The notes: a model not told the origin generated them from the letters alone. 64,000 nt of DNA from Buddleja alternifolia (GCA_019426215.1 CM033401.1:15567134-15631133), one strand, 5' to 3'; counted from the stretch's first letter, positions 35,638-48,890 are shown. A program made the numbers and translations.

Positions 35638-37269
35638 TGTTAGGAATCCTTTTGAGCGAAAAATGCAGCGGAAGAATTGAGGATTCCTAGAGTCGAATAA
35701 CTTTAACGTGGTTTGATGATTTTCAAAGATTTTACAAATTAAACGAAATTGAGTACTTGATTTCGTTTTCTTGAATTCACGTAACAGCAACTCTCCTAGA
35801 ATTCATGTCTCTAAAGATTCACGCGAAACAAGCCTTTCAAAGATCCCCGAAAAACTCTCCTCGTGGTGGTGGTGGACGGCTAGAGAGAGGATTAGTTGTA
35901 GGAGTTTCCTTCTTTTTGTGTTATGCAATTAGGGTTAGGAGTCTTATTACAGTTGGAGATATTTATATCTCTCTTGACTTATGCAACAAGTAGGAAACCT
36001 CATTTGGACTCCTTGTTGCCGCCCCTTAGGGCTCCATGGACGGTCAAGGTGGGCTTAAATTGACCCGGTCAACTTAGTCCACCTTTTAATATATATTTAA
36101 TTTAAATCCTATTTAAATCAAAAAATATATATAATTAATTAATTGTATTTAATTAATTCTTTACTTAAATAATTTAATTTAATCAATTTAAATTAAATAT
36201 TTAATTTATGGATTTATCATTAAATCAATCCGTCCAATTAATTTTATCTTTCTAAAAGATTAACACAAAAAGACATCCTGTTCATTTCTTATAGCGCGAT
36301 TCTTTAGGTTAGTCTCAATTGGCAATGGCGGGAATTACCATAGGATGTGAGTGTCACCTAGCCAGTTCCGTGGACTCATATCGTAACCAAATTGAGTACA
36401 AAATGAACGAATAATTTACGAACCTCTAGACCATAAGTACCGTATGTGTATAAGCCCTTCACTGACGTATCTCGATCAAGTGAGAGTCATGGTATATGTC
36501 AAACTCACTAAACTTGATATTGTGCATTAAATCATAGAATAATGAAATTACCAAACTACCCTCCATGTCTTACATGAGTTAGTTTAATTGTTTTGGCCAA
36601 ATACTTATAATTTCATTTTCCTATGATCACACAGGACACTTTCTCGTTAACTATCGAGATAGTGAATCTCATCTTGGCGATCACTTCACAAGTGCTACTT
36701 GACTCATTGAGATCGCACTTCGAGGTCGAGCCCACCAAAGGGTGATTTGGGCCTAACTACTCTAGTAAAATATTCAACAGTACAAGTACACTGATCATGA
36801 CCCCTCAGGTCTAAGGCTCACACATACTATTTTGATCAGTAATCCAATAATTGATAGTCACTGAGTAACTACCCATGTGATCGGATTACTACGAGCCGTG
36901 TTCGAATAAACTAATTCCATTGGTATATCTATGACACGTGTTCTCACAATCCCATATTGTTCGACTGACACTCTTTGTTAGAGCAAGTGTCATACAAGTC
37001 GAATCTTAATGCCCAATTAAGATTCCTTGACTTGCGAACCCTCTTAAGTGATTAGGTGTCAGAGTATTCCCGTGCCACTTCTTTATTCCATAAAGGGCGA
37101 AGAGTCAACCTAGATACACATGGACTATTTGTTCAATACTTATTAATGCCATGAAGTTTTATATGAATGCAAGAATAAATGCCTTTATTAAAGACAAGTT
37201 CGTACAACATAATTGGATACCCTATACAATCTATTTGTGCTCATTGGCATGTAGGGCATATACCTAACA
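35638..37269 (-). repeat. 5' LTR of a copia-type element (family D)
   Basis: On the minus strand it begins TGTTAGGTATATGCCC and ends GGATTCCTAACA, followed by the primer-binding site. It is about 1.6 kb. It shares blocks such as GGCCTAACTACTCTAG (plus-strand reading) with three other fragments in this window. The internal coding region of the element is not present. Confidence 0.75.
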
Positions 37270-37853
37270 CTGGAGGACTTTATCTAATTGCATAAAAGGA
37301 TAAAATAAAGAAGAATATGTCTTTTATTAAATAACTTGACATAATACAATTTAAGACTGTTTAAAGACTCAACTAATACGTCCTACAAATGGCGTGCCAG
37401 ACACTTAACTCTTTCAGACACTCAGATTGAAGGTGCTAGATATTCCAGCTTATATATAGATTAATGATTTTGATTATTCTTTTCCAAATATAAAGATTAT
37501 ATTTTATTTTATTTTGTTTATTTACAACAACCCATTCTTCAAAGATTTTGATGTATTTATTTAGATACATGATAATTGAAAAAGAGCACTCGCATCTGAA
37601 GAAAATGAAAAAGAAACGGACAGGAAGGAATTAGGTTAATAATCGACAAAGTACACGTCATCAAATAAGAATAAATTACTGAAAAATTAGACATCAACAC
37701 ACTTATCGGCGGATTCAAACTCAGCACATCAAATACCAACTTTTGCACATCATTTTAGTTTTAGTTGAGAAGTAAATTTAGAAATTTTTCTAACAAACCC
37801 ACTACCTCTTATTGGGTCGGACCCCTAGTTTTGTACTTGAAATGTTGGGCCCA

Positions 37854-37884
<31 letters not shown>

Positions 37885-38258
37885 TCTATATAAAAAGTGG
37901 GTTCATTCATAATACAAGTCAAATAGAATAAAAGCACCAACCAATTGGGATTTGCACTGTTGTTAGCTGAAATTAAGCGCACTTAAAAAGCCAAGTCTAC
38001 CCAAATACGGCGCCGTGTCGTACACTCTTAAACAATTGTTACTTAAAAAAGAACCCTTATTTTGGTAGACTTGACGACGGCTGTTGACAGCTTAAAAGGA
38101 AAAGGCCACAGAAATGAGGAAACAGAAAGAAACCCCTCTTCTTTTTGTTTGTCTTTACACTTTTATCCCACTTTACACCTTCTCTAGAAACAAAGGGGTG
38201 TTCGTGTCGTGTCTTGTCGTGTGACAGTCAACGCCGTTATAACGCCGTCAAGATTCAG
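37270..38258. other. Retroelement edge and 3' flank of the bHLH gene
   Basis: About 37270-37430 looks like the end of another LTR ('cttttattaaataacttg', 'cctacaaatggcg'), into which the family D LTR inserted. A (TA)n run lies at 37858-37884. The part from about 38000 to 38258 should include the 3' UTR of the bHLH gene, with AATAAG on the minus strand near 38060 as a possible poly(A) signal. Confidence 0.4.
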
Positions 38259-40956
38259 TCACGGCTTTGAAATGGAAGCGTCTTTAAAAGAGCATTCTCC
38301 ACCGCCGTTAGCGGACTGGACGGTCAAAGCTGACATGTTAGGGGAAGAGGGCCCTCCAGCCTCGCCGTTAAGTAGTGCGTTGTTAGTGTTGGAGGGGGCG
38401 AAGGGCTGCCTAGAGTGTGACGTGGCGGTGGAGATAGCGGTGGCGAGGGAAATGGGCATTAAGCAAAGGCCCTTGCCTTGAAGATACTGCATGGCCGAAC
38501 CCATGTCCTCCTCCATCAGCTTCGCCACTTGATGCTCCGTTACCGTCATACCGTCGTTGTTCGATGATGACGCCGTTTGTGTTCCATTGCCGGTCCTTCC
38601 CTGCACAAATCACAATTTCCCAATACTATGATGTTTACGACCCAAAATTTACATATAGAGAATTTAAAAGAATATATTTTCTTTTATTAGCTTTATAAAA
38701 TGAACACATTTGACAAAAAATGGAAATTTTTGAGATATTCAATGAGAAGATTAGCATATCCCATTTGCCTTAATTATGTTTAAGCTTAATTTAGATATTT
38801 AAACCTAAATTAATAATATACATATGGTTTTGTCATTATGGATTAATTACAATTGGAGATGAACCATTTTCCAATATGAATCATTAAACACTCACCAATC
38901 ACTAATCATTAGTGTATGGTGTTGTTAGTCTAACTCACTCCATTCTTAAATAATTTTCCGAAACACTTAGATCCGTTTTTGACCACCCTTATCGTGACTC
39001 AATGTTCTACCGCATCTATGTCGATAATTTAAGGCAAACAACACAACTACACATTCGATTCTGATTTTTTAAAATTTTCATAAAATTTAAAATGTGCGAT
39101 TAAATGCCCTAAATCAAGATCCTTTTTATCTCAATACTTAAAAAAAAGAAAAAAAAATCCAGTCTTGATTAGTTCCTGCAGGCCATCTTCTACACAGATT
39201 TCACGATGGGAGCATTTTTCAATTTAATTTGCTATTGTCATAATTCCAATTACGTTCAATAACTCTAATTTATTTATTTGGATTAATTCAAAACGGATTT
39301 TTTTTTTTTTTGAAAAATAATTCAAACTAATTTAATAGATTAAGAAGATGATATTGTATGGCAAATTACTTTAGGAAAACCCTTCCCCAACATAATTTTG
39401 ACCAAAAGAGGGATAGAAAAAGGATTTTAGTACTAGAGAGAAAAAGGAGGTCGGAATCTGAAAAAGTTGCACGCGTGATACTTTATGGTTTTGTTGTTTT
39501 GTGGTGATTGGGAATTTTGAGAGGGACTTGTGGGGTTAATTTCTGTTTCAGTCAACCTACTTTGTCTTATAATCTCACAATAATTGTAGTTTTAGTATAC
39601 TTTTATAACTACACAAACTCTCCCTCATTTTAAGTCTAATTACCAAAAAAGCCCTCATATTTGGTAAATTTTCACAGCTTCCTGTCTCAATAAAAGAAGA
39701 TTACAATATCACCACCTCTTAGATTACAATTTCACCCCCTATCAGTATAAATATATTACAACTTCACCTTACTACAGGGGATATGTTGATAATTTTTAAA
39801 ATCTCAAAGGGCTTCTAGTGAGTACACAATAACGGAGGGAATGTGAGTGTAATTATCCCTACTTTTAAATGGCCATTTAAGCAGTTGTCTTGAGAAAAAA
39901 TAGTTCACCCTGAACCATCATTTTATGTAAGTTGAGATTTCTAAGCTGACATATTAGACAAAGTTCACGTTCATTACCAAGATAGTGCAATCCTACACTA
40001 GTTCTTCCTACAATGTAATAGAAAAATTACCTAAATTACCTTTAATAAAAAAATAAAGTCAAGATATTCAAAATATTATAATCTTATCTTTAACTCTAAC
40101 ATACATGCGCGTGTCAAATAATATGTAAATACATCTAAGCTAGGTGCTTATAACTATCCAATTATGTATTGTGTTGGTAGATTACCAATGGTAGCGCCAT
40201 CATGGCATTAATTTCATGACAACATCATGTTTGAGTGTATACAGGAGTTGTCAAAATTTTCGAACTTTGAAAACAATCATTATCTATATTATATGATGAT
40301 TCACATGGATTCCATTTTAAAAAGCTTTTCGTACTTTCTAATGTATATTAACAACTTATTTGGTACATGTTTTACCGAATCATTTTGGTTTTCTTAACCA
40401 AATAAAGTATAGACAAGTTGGAGAGTGAATTGGTAATTTTATGTCAGATCGAGTATAATGATTCAAGAACGCATTATGTGTCTATCTCCTTCACATGACT
40501 ATGTGTGATGACCACACAGAACACCTTATTGTGTGAGAGGTATAGACACTAAAATCATTAAACTTGATCTAAAATACAATTTTTCGAGTATGGTGTGCTC
40601 AAAATAGGCATTGGCAAACTAGATTACCTCAGATGAGACATCAGCAACAAGGGGGGCAACAGCTGCAGCACCGCCCAACCTGCTCATGCTTAGGACCTGT
40701 TCACAAGTAGTGGTAACAATTTTACACAAAATTCTAATAGAATTACTCAAACTAATTTTTTATTAATTCAACAACCCCCATCTTCACCAAGAAATCAACT
40801 ACTGTCTTTGCCCATAACAATTTGTCAAACTAAAAGAATCGTTTCCAGTATTTTATGAATCCCAACAAACATATACACATACAAATATATATATATATAT
40901 ACACACATGTATATATATATATATATGTATATAGAGAGAGAGAGAGAATAGAAAAG

Positions 40957-40989
<33 letters not shown>

Positions 40990-41463
40990 GTCGATGATCT
41001 CATCAAGCATTGAGGCTTTGTCTGTCTGTCATTTCAATAACAAAATGTTAATCTCATGATCTGATTTAATCTCCATTTTATTATATATATATATATATAT
41101 AAAGCTTTATCCCAACCCCATTATTAAAATACTAATAATTACATTAATTAATCAAATATCCATGACTTATCGCCTGCTGATTATGATTCCTCTATTATCT
41201 TCTTTCCAGCTTTACTTCCATTCTCAATTACCGTATGGACACGTGACACATGTGATATCCTTTCATTTCTATACTCTAATGATTCCCTAAACAGCCAGTA
41301 ATCAATGTTTTTCAGAACAATAAAGCCACAACAGAACCCTTTTTGATTGATAATTTCTAGTAATACACTAATTAAAGAGCTGACAAGGAAGTTTCATCCT
41401 CATAGTTGTATCTAGTCATTTATTAAGTAGCTCAAAAGGTTCATCCATCTTCCCCATAAATCA

Positions 41464-41504
<41 letters not shown>

Positions 41505-43401
41505 TCTAGCTCCTTACCTCAATAATCAATATTAGAGGTCTTGATTCTACTCCCACCTTCACTTAATATTTCTTTACTTTCATAGTTTTTAGATGATTGT
41601 AATGAATTGCTAATTGATTAGAAACAGTTAATATTTAGTATTTATGACGTGTATTAAATAATTGATTAAGTTAGAGAAAATATTTATATATTCCCTTAAA
41701 TTGTATTGCCCAGGAGGACATTTTTTTTTTTTTTGTCTTGATGCTCTTTCTCACTTGGATCTGAATTGTACTGAGCCTTCGCTTAACATTTAATTATCAT
41801 CATCATTAAAAAAGAAAAAGGAAACATTACTAGTGAAGAGAGTATGACTGGGCCTGGCATCCCCTCTCTCAAATAACTATAATAATTACAAATTTTATAT
41901 ATAAATGAATTAAAATTAAAATTTAAAACTCATAAATTATCTTCTTTCAAGAGGTATAATCACAAATTTATATATTAAACTAAATTAAACACTATTTTAA
42001 ATTTAAATTAAATCTATACTAGACTAAGTTCAAAGGTCCTTGTGAAATAAATATACACAAAATATAAATTCGGATCATTGCTATTCGGTCTGACATAGAA
42101 TTACGGAACCACCAATGTACACGTGAGATGGACAGATGGTAATATTTTCCATTAAAATAATGGAGATTGTTGAGTCAAAATTGGAGTAGTAAATCATAAT
42201 TAGGAGAAGTAACTAATTAAAGAGTAATGGAGAAGTGAAATGACCTTATTAGCATTGGGTACGAGCTCCTGCAGTGCCTTCATTCTCTCCGCAATCCTCT
42301 CTCTCCGTAACTGCCCACACACACATTTCATTTTCATCACACAAATATAACAAAGAAAATATTCTCTCACCAAATCAAAAACAGACAAAATATCAGAGAA
42401 ATGACAAAAAAAACACTGAAATTAATTCTTTCACAAACAGAAATATCCGAAACTGATTTTGTACTCTACTCTACTCTACTGTGTACTACTATACTCACTC
42501 TTTCAGCTATGCTGTGAGGGTCAGTGGCCTGTCCTCTCCTCGCTCTCACCCTCTGCCGCGGCTGCGCCGCCGCTCCTCCTCCGCTTGAACCGCTCACCGC
42601 CGGTTGGTTCATGGCTTGCGCCGCCGCACCAAAATTCTGACCCTGCAATTAATGCTCTTCCTTGTTATATTATATTATTCCATCAAGAAAAAAAAAAAGA
42701 AGGAAATATTATCACCATTACAGATACAGGACAGGATTACAAAAACCTGAGGATGGTGAAAATGTTGAGGTTGATTTGAAGTTTGACCAAGAGATCCGGC
42801 GAAGCCAGTGAATAGAGCTTTAACGGATGCATCATTTGCCTGTATTTAATTTCGCTATTTATTTGTTAAAATTTATAAGCACAATAAAAGAAGAACCAAA
42901 TTTACGCTAAGAAAATTAAATGACAGAATATATATAACTGACCGGATTAGCAGACTTGAAGGAGGAGGCATCAACGACGTCGTCGTGATCGCCTTGAGGC
43001 ATGGGGAGGAAGGCAGAGTCGGCGGCTCCGGTGGGGGAGCGGAGGCCATTACCGGTGGCGGCGAGGCCTCTGGAGAGCAGTAACTGATGCTGAAGCATCA
43101 AGGCCTTAGCAGCTCCGTTGCTGATCTGGTGCTGCCTTAACTTCGATGCCAACAGAGCCGCCGAGTGCTCCTCCTCCAACTGCGGCGGCGCATGGTCGTC
43201 GGACCAGGGGAAGGACGCGGCGGAAGAAGGCACGGAGGAGAGCATTTGTTCGAGAAAAGCGTCGTGAGACGTCGTCGGATCGAAGTGGGACAGCATCTGA
43301 GGTTGGTGGATTTCTTGGAGCGATGATGATGAGATTTGGTGTTGATTTAGCAGTGAGTTGATGTTGTTCATGGCGCCCAATTCTCTGCTTATAGGTTGCA
43401 T
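38259..43401 (-). CDS. LRL: bHLH transcription factor, LRL type (bHLH66/69/82-like), seven exons
   Basis: The exons on the minus strand are 43401-42943, 42839-42747, 42642-42499, 42310-42245, 41025-40960, 40696-40628 and 38600-38259. All junctions are GT..AG and phase 0, giving 412 residues. The N-terminal third is Gln/Ser/His-rich. A Gly/Ala-rich linker leads to [18 protein letters not shown], with the basic region and helix-loop-helix at about residues 218-276. His227, Glu231 and Arg235 are the residues that read a G-box (CACGTG). The C-terminal conserved block [17 protein letters not shown], then [18 protein letters not shown], matches the LRL group. '[22 protein letters not shown]' separates it from UNE12. 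LRL proteins act in the nucleus and promote root-hair and related development in Arabidopsis and Lotus (family knowledge). Intron 6 is about 2 kb and intron 4 about 1.2 kb. No stop or frameshift is seen. The assignment is confident; which paralogue it is remains open. Confidence 0.95.
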
Positions 43402-43617
43402 GTGTGTAGATATATATAAACCAGAAATGGAAGAAAAAACTGAGAAGTTTTAGTTAGTGATTAGAGAAGTGTGATTAATCAAAGAAATATAGGTCAGAGA
43501 AATAGGAGGAGACATTAAAGCGGCAGAATCATGTTTGGGGTTTGGGATTTTGGGAATGTTTATGGAAAAATGAGGTCTCTTTACTAATCCTATTCTCTCT
43601 CTCTCTCTCCACACGTA

Positions 43618-43625
43618 TATTTATA
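43618..43625 (-). promoter_or_regulatory. TATA box of the bHLH gene
   Basis: TATAAATA on the minus strand (context GCCTATAAATATACG), about 217 bases upstream of the start codon. CT-rich tracts flank it (43592-43609 and 43630-43650), as is common in plant promoters and 5' UTRs. The predicted start site is near 43590. Confidence 0.65.
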
Positions 43626-43649
43626 GGCAGCACTCTCTCTCTCTCTCTC

Positions 43650-44339
43650 TGGAGGGTTTTCTTCTCTTATCTTAGTCTCAGTCTCCCTGATAATAAACGT
43701 GGGGCTCTATAATTGGGGGATATTCGAGTAGTTGGATGTGAACCTCAACAATAGACTGAAGGGTTAGAGCGTCAGCAAAACTAAACCTAATCTCCCTTGT
43801 TACATATTGCAATTTCAGCCTCATAATTTTGGCTAAATTTGAATCTAGTCCATTTCTTTAAATCTAGCACGAATAGTCTTGAATGACCTTATCTCTTCAT
43901 AACGACTAAATGCTGAAAAGCGCTAAAATTTATGAACTGGTGGATAAAGGCCTCTTTCGTTTATTTGAGGTAGATCTAGCACTCTGAGATGGAAGCTATA
44001 CGTCATCGTGGGACGCCTCGAGATTAAACTATTTCATCCAAAGATCTCAGTCCCCTGCCATAAACTCCAATTGATCCTTAAACACAATATTTCAGAAACA
44101 CTTTCTTACTTACCGGACTCTTATGGTTGGATTTTTTGCAACTAGCAACGTTAGTCTTACTTACTGGACTCTTATGGTTGGATTTTTTGCAACTAGCAAC
44201 GCTAACGTTTTCAAAGCTGCTTCACAATCCACGCTTTCCGCTCTTCCAGTCTCTTATAAGCCAAAATGAAGAGAAAAACGTAATAAGAAGAGAAGCATTT
44301 TTATAAATAGAATTAGCAACTTTCAGATGGTTGACCGAA
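43650..44339. other. Upstream region of the bHLH gene
   Basis: No gene found. It probably holds distal promoter sequence. One tandem duplication is listed separately. Confidence 0.4.
44104..44202. repeat. 51-bp-period tandem duplication
   Basis: The 48 bases from tcttacttac(c/t)ggactctt to gcaactagcaacg occur at 44104-44151 and 44155-44202 with two differences. Confidence 0.85.
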
Positions 44340-44669
44340 GACTTGACTGCAATTTAAGGGCAAATTAGTAATTGGCCGAATTGCCAGTTGGATTCCAAAA
44401 GTGTAACAGAATTAGTTAAGTAGTTGATTAGTAGTTAATTCTGTAATTTCTGATTCAATTTGTATAAAAGGGGAACAAAAGGAATAAAAACGTATGTTGT
44501 TGAGCTGAAGAATTTATCTCTATTTCTCTCTATTATATCTGCCTAAATCTTGAATATCCACCTCCAGAATCAATTCTCAAGCTTGATTCTCAGGTATATT
44601 CCGTTGATTCTTCCCATAATTAATTGGTCTTCATCAAGTGTATATTCTCAGGTGTATTAATTGTTCAAT
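44340..44669 (+). repeat. LTR fragment of the gypsy remnant
   Basis: Noncoding sequence with a TATA-like GTATAAAAGGGG at about 44462, followed by CT-rich text and 'gattctcaggta' repeats. It joins RT coding directly at about 44670, so an LTR with leader seems fused to pol by an internal deletion. The left border is not determined. Confidence 0.45.
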
Positions 44670-46922
44670 TCTTGATGAACAAGGTATTTGCACCCTACCT
44701 TAGAAAATTTATATTGGTGTTCTTTGATGATATATTAATATATAGCAAGAATTGGCATGATCACATGGACCACTTGAGAACTATTTTCTAAATACTGAGC
44801 TTAAATAAATTGTTTGTGAAAAAGAGCAAATGTGATTTTGCTAGTCAGAAGGTTGAATATTTGGGGCATGTGGTGTCTTATGAGGGTGTTCAGTAGATTC
44901 TAATAAGATAAAGGCAATGGTAGCTAGATTGGCTAGTACCCAAAAATCTCAAAGAGCTAAGGGAATTTCTGGGAATCACAGGGTATTACAGAAGGTTTAT
45001 AAGGGGATATGGTAACATTGCTAAACCATTAACAGATTTATTAAAAAAAGATGCTTTTAAATGGGATGAGACCTCTATTGCTAATTTTGTATAACTTAAA
45101 TCTGCCGTGACAAGTGCATCTGTACTTGCTATGCCAGATTTTGATGAGGACTTTATAATAGAAAGAGATGCTTGTGGAAGAGGGATAGGGGCAGTACTAC
45201 TACAGAAGGGTAAACTACTTGCATTCATGAGTAAAGCTTTGTCCCCAAAGAACTTAGCATTATCAGTATATGACAAGGAAATGTTGGCTATAGTGGTGGT
45301 TGTGCAAAGGTGGAGACCATAGCTGATGGGAAAACACTTTATAATTAAGACGGATCACAAGACTTTAAAGCATCTAATAGAACAAAGGATTTCAACTCCT
45401 AGTCAAGAAAAATGGTTAATCAAGCTACTGGGGTATGACTTCACTATTCAATATAAGAGTGGACAAGAGAATGTAGTAGATGATGCTTTGCCTAGAAAAG
45501 TGCATGAGAATTAAGGGGGGATCAATACTGCATATTTCATCTGTTAACTCAGAATTATTGAATCAAGTCAAGGATAGTTGGCTTAATGATGATAAATGCC
45601 AAAAGATTATTGCTAACCTAGTGCAGATTAATGGGAAAAGACCAAGGTATAACTGGATAGCTGGAATACTAACAAGAAAAAATAAGTTAGTGGTGGGTGT
45701 AGATGGTGAGTCGAGAAAGAAAATCTTCCACATTTACCATAGTAGTGGACTTGGAGGACATTCTTGAATGCAAGTCACTTTGCACAAAATAAAACAAGTC
45801 TTTTATTGGAAGAAGATGAAACATGATGTATGTCAGGCTGTAAGAGAATGTGACACTTGTCAAAGGTGTAAAGAGGAGAATGTAGCTTTACCTGGGCTGT
45901 TGCAACCTTTGCCCATTCCTGATCAGATCTGGCATGATATTTCCATAGACTTCATTGAAGGGCTGCCTGTATCACATGGGAGAAACAACATCTTAGTAGT
46001 AGTGGACAGATTGAGCAAGTATGCTCATTTCATGCCCTTTAAACACCCTTATTCAGCCTTGGATGTAGCACATGTGTTCATGACAATATATTCAAATTAC
46101 ATGGGATGCCTAAAACAATAGTAAGTGACAGAAATGTTGTGTTTATGAGTAAGTTTAAGCAAGCGTTCTTCAAACTATAGCAAGTTCAGCTCCACACTTC
46201 AACTGCTTACCATCCACAATCTGATGGCTAGACTAAAGTTTTAAATAGATGCTTAGAGCCCTATCTAAGGTGTATGTGTAATGATAGGCCTAAAGAGTGG
46301 CAGAAAGGTTTCCTTTGGCAAAGTGGTGGTATAACACCTCTTACCATTCAACTTTAAAGAAAACACCCTATGAAATATCTATGGTCAGAAACCACAAATC
46401 CATCAACCATATATTCAATTTGAAGCTTCTGTTGATGCAGTAGACAGAAGCTTAAACCATAGAGAAAGCACAATCAAGCTATTGAAACATCAACTAACAT
46501 TGGCACAGGAAAAGATGAAACAGCAAACAGATAAGGGAATAAGTGAAAGGGTGTTAGAAGTGGGAGATTGGGTGTTTCTAAAGTTACAACACTATAGACA
46601 AACCTCTATTAGAAGGGAAGCTTATAGCAAGTAATCTGCTAAGTACTTTGGGCCCTTTAAAGTGATTCAGAAATATGGTACTGTTGTATACAAACTAGAT
46701 TTACCCCTAGAGGCCAAAATACACCCCACCTTTCATGTCTCTCAGCTGAAAAAGAAGATTGACAGTGCCCCTACTAGTCCAAATTTACCAATCATGCTGA
46801 CCAGTCATGGATATTTGGTGCTGGAGCCAGAGGCAATCTTAGATAGAAGGAGTGTCCCCACAATCATAGCTACTGGTTCTCTCTCTGCTACTGGCGCCGG
46901 TCCTCTTCTCACAGCCGCATAA
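44670..46922 (+). pseudogene. Ty3/gypsy pol (RT-RNase H-integrase), broken
   Basis: Translation opens with [17 protein letters not shown], where FFDD is the RT catalytic motif (usually YxDD/FxDD). It continues with KVEYLGHVVS and [16 protein letters not shown]. RNase H follows (45107-45520: IIERDACGRGIGAVLLQ, YDKEMLAIVV, TDHKTLKHL). The integrase zinc region is at 45768-45880 (CDTCQRCKEEN), and the core has WHDISIDFIEGLPVS and VVVDRLSKYAHF. At 46122-46250 come VSDRNVVF and TAYHPQSDG in shifted frames. The C-terminal part at 46662-46860 has YKLDLP.. and IHPTFHVSQLK, as in chromovirus/Tekay-like elements. I see no clear chromodomain. Many stops are present; gag, protease and the first half of RT are missing. 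Confidence 0.85.
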
Positions 46923-47260
46923 GTCAATTCCTCTACTGCTATTGTAACTCCCAATGTCGACAGTGTGAGTGATTTGAGCCAGAAGCTCTTTCAAGCTTCA
47001 AATCCCTCTTTTCCTATTTTAAAACCCAAACTAAATTCCAATTAACAAAACATCCCCCACATAAGATAAGTCTTTGCAAATATATAGCCCCATCTTAATT
47101 CTTCACTTCAAAATGGCCCCTTGAAACCCCAAACTCCATTAATCTGACCGCCTCTTCCCTTTTATATCACTCTGCGTTGCTACTTCACGTAGCCCCGCCT
47201 TCCGAATTCCCCAACTCATACAATCAAACTCAATTATAATAATTATCGTCTACTGAAATA
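46923..47260. other. Noncoding tail of the gypsy remnant
   Basis: No coding region. Probably element 3' sequence without a recognisable LTR border. Confidence 0.35.
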
Positions 47261-47926
47261 TCAATTCGAAACTATTAGGTTAATATCCTCAAATGCCACT
47301 AGAGAATTAGATATTGAAAGGACATTAGTAAATTGTAATTGTTTTTGTTTTTTTAATAAGAGGCATATTAGTTGTTTACTATTATATTGACATTTGTATA
47401 TTGTAATCATCTATAAGTCCATGAACATAAGAATTAACTTACTAAGGCACTAGTGGAGTTCAATACTTGTGTACTAAAATGGTCTACAACTCCGGGATTC
47501 CAAATCGGGCATTGTAAATCATCAAGACTTGTATGATATGAGTTTTGACGAGAGAAATGCTTGTCAATCACTAGCAATTAGTGAAGAACTCATATCATAG
47601 GTGCACTGATGGAGATAGTGGCACTCAGACATGACTCATATCGATTCTGTCATATGGGTTTTCACTCTTTGACAGTCAATGACAAAATTGATTAAATTGT
47701 AATAGGTGTGTCTGAACTTTAGACCTAAGGAATTGAGCTGGAGATATGCTTGTGACATTAGGTTTGTCATTAGAGTAGTTAGACCCAGTTCACCCTTTGG
47801 TGGGGTCGACCTGGAACTGCAACCTAATAGACAAGTAGTAGTCCTTACCTAACATCCAAGATGGGATTCGTTCCCTCGAAAGTGAACGAGGAATAATCCT
47901 ATGTGTTTATAAGTAAGTTAGATCTT
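47261..47926 (+). repeat. LTR fragment, family D
   Basis: It shares order and wording with the LTRs at 25531-26739 and 35638-37269 read on the opposite strand (gacttgtatgatatgag, gacagtcaatgac, agtagttagacccag, ggggtcgacctgg). It ends at the MITE border at 47927. Confidence 0.65.
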
Positions 47927-47927
47927 A

Positions 47928-48268
47928 AAGGCTATGTTTGGTTTTATTTTGGGATGGCATTTTGGTGAGAATTATTGATGAGAAATTTATGGGGACACGT
48001 GCGTGTTTGATGAGAATGTGTTTGGTTTTATTTTGGGAGTTGGTTTTGGGTGTTTTTTTTGTGAGATAATGTTTGGTTTTGTTTCCAGAGGGAACAAAAG
48101 TTACTGTAGCAGTCAAATCATGAAACTTTTGTCTGTTAGAGAGGAGAGAGAAGAGAGAGAACACATAGAGAAGAGTGTAGGGACAAAGTAAGTGTAAAAA
48201 GGAAAATAATTATTATATTTTTTTTTACCAAAAAAGTAGTATATTCTTGTCCAAATATCAAATGCCAA
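47928..48268 (+). mobile_element. MITE, second copy of the 8607-9012 family
   Basis: It begins GGCTATGTTTGGTTTTA and shares nearly the whole interior with the reverse complement of 8607-9012 (gagaatt..ttgatgagaa, ggggacacgtgcgtg, ggaacaaaagttactgtagc, gtgtagggacaaagta). The right end is degenerate, near aatatcaaatgcc. Target duplication not confirmed. Confidence 0.65.
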
Positions 48269-48372
48269 CTACAAAAAACAAACAACAAAGTAAATATGAG
48301 ATTATAATTTAGAGAAAGTTAAATCAACAAAAAATACATTAACAATTAGAAGTATGATAATATTCAAATTAC

Positions 48373-48780
48373 CTTTGTTTCATCCCAAATATTTCTTTTT
48401 GTTGGTGACGGGACTTTTCTCCATTCACCGATGGTAATCGGCACCTTCTGCTAAGCCAAGACTCTTATATAACCAACAAATGTTGATTTATTTGGGTCAA
48501 CTGCTTGGCCCCTGTCATTCCAGCCGACATGTAGCCTTATGCCTTTACTTCTGGCATTGATAACTTTTTTCATAGCCATGACACCTCTCCGTATCTCCTT
48601 TTCATGACGGCTATCTGATCTATATACATCATCCTCAAGAAATCTACTAGTAGGATCTGAAGCCATCGACTCACAAAAGCTAAAAAATACAGAAGTTGGA
48701 TTCATATAAATTTGCAGATTCATTTGACAATAATTTTAAAATAGAAGTAATAAATGCAGAAGTTAGATTCATTTCCATTA
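48373..48780 (-). pseudogene. Second CACTA gene, exon fragment (Ptta/En/Spm-type)
   Basis: The minus-strand text reads GIRLHVGWNDRGQAVDPN, then FVGYIRVLA, a stop, KVPITIGEWRKVP, and RNIWDETK before a donor GTAATT at 48372. The 'VPIT(I)xxWRKVP' motif is typical of the second, TnpA-like gene of plant CACTA elements, which binds the element ends. One in-frame stop (after RVLA) breaks it. Downstream exons are not seen. Confidence 0.7.
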
Positions 48781-48890
48781 TTCTAGGAAAAATTTGGCAG
48801 AGTAACGGTGCAAAAATTTGTACCAAGTTCTGGACTTAATCTTCCCCCAAACTTGCAACCACAGCAAACCCAACAAACCCGGCAATTACA

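Noticed and set aside
43146..43361. Plus-strand Pro/Arg-rich frame opposite exon 1 of the bHLH gene (and a similar one at 38209-38481)
   Set aside because: Antisense shadows of GC-rich exons.
47928..48191. Short frames on both strands inside the MITE
   Set aside because: Noncoding MITE sequence; the matching frames in the other copy at 8748-9023 only reflect shared DNA.
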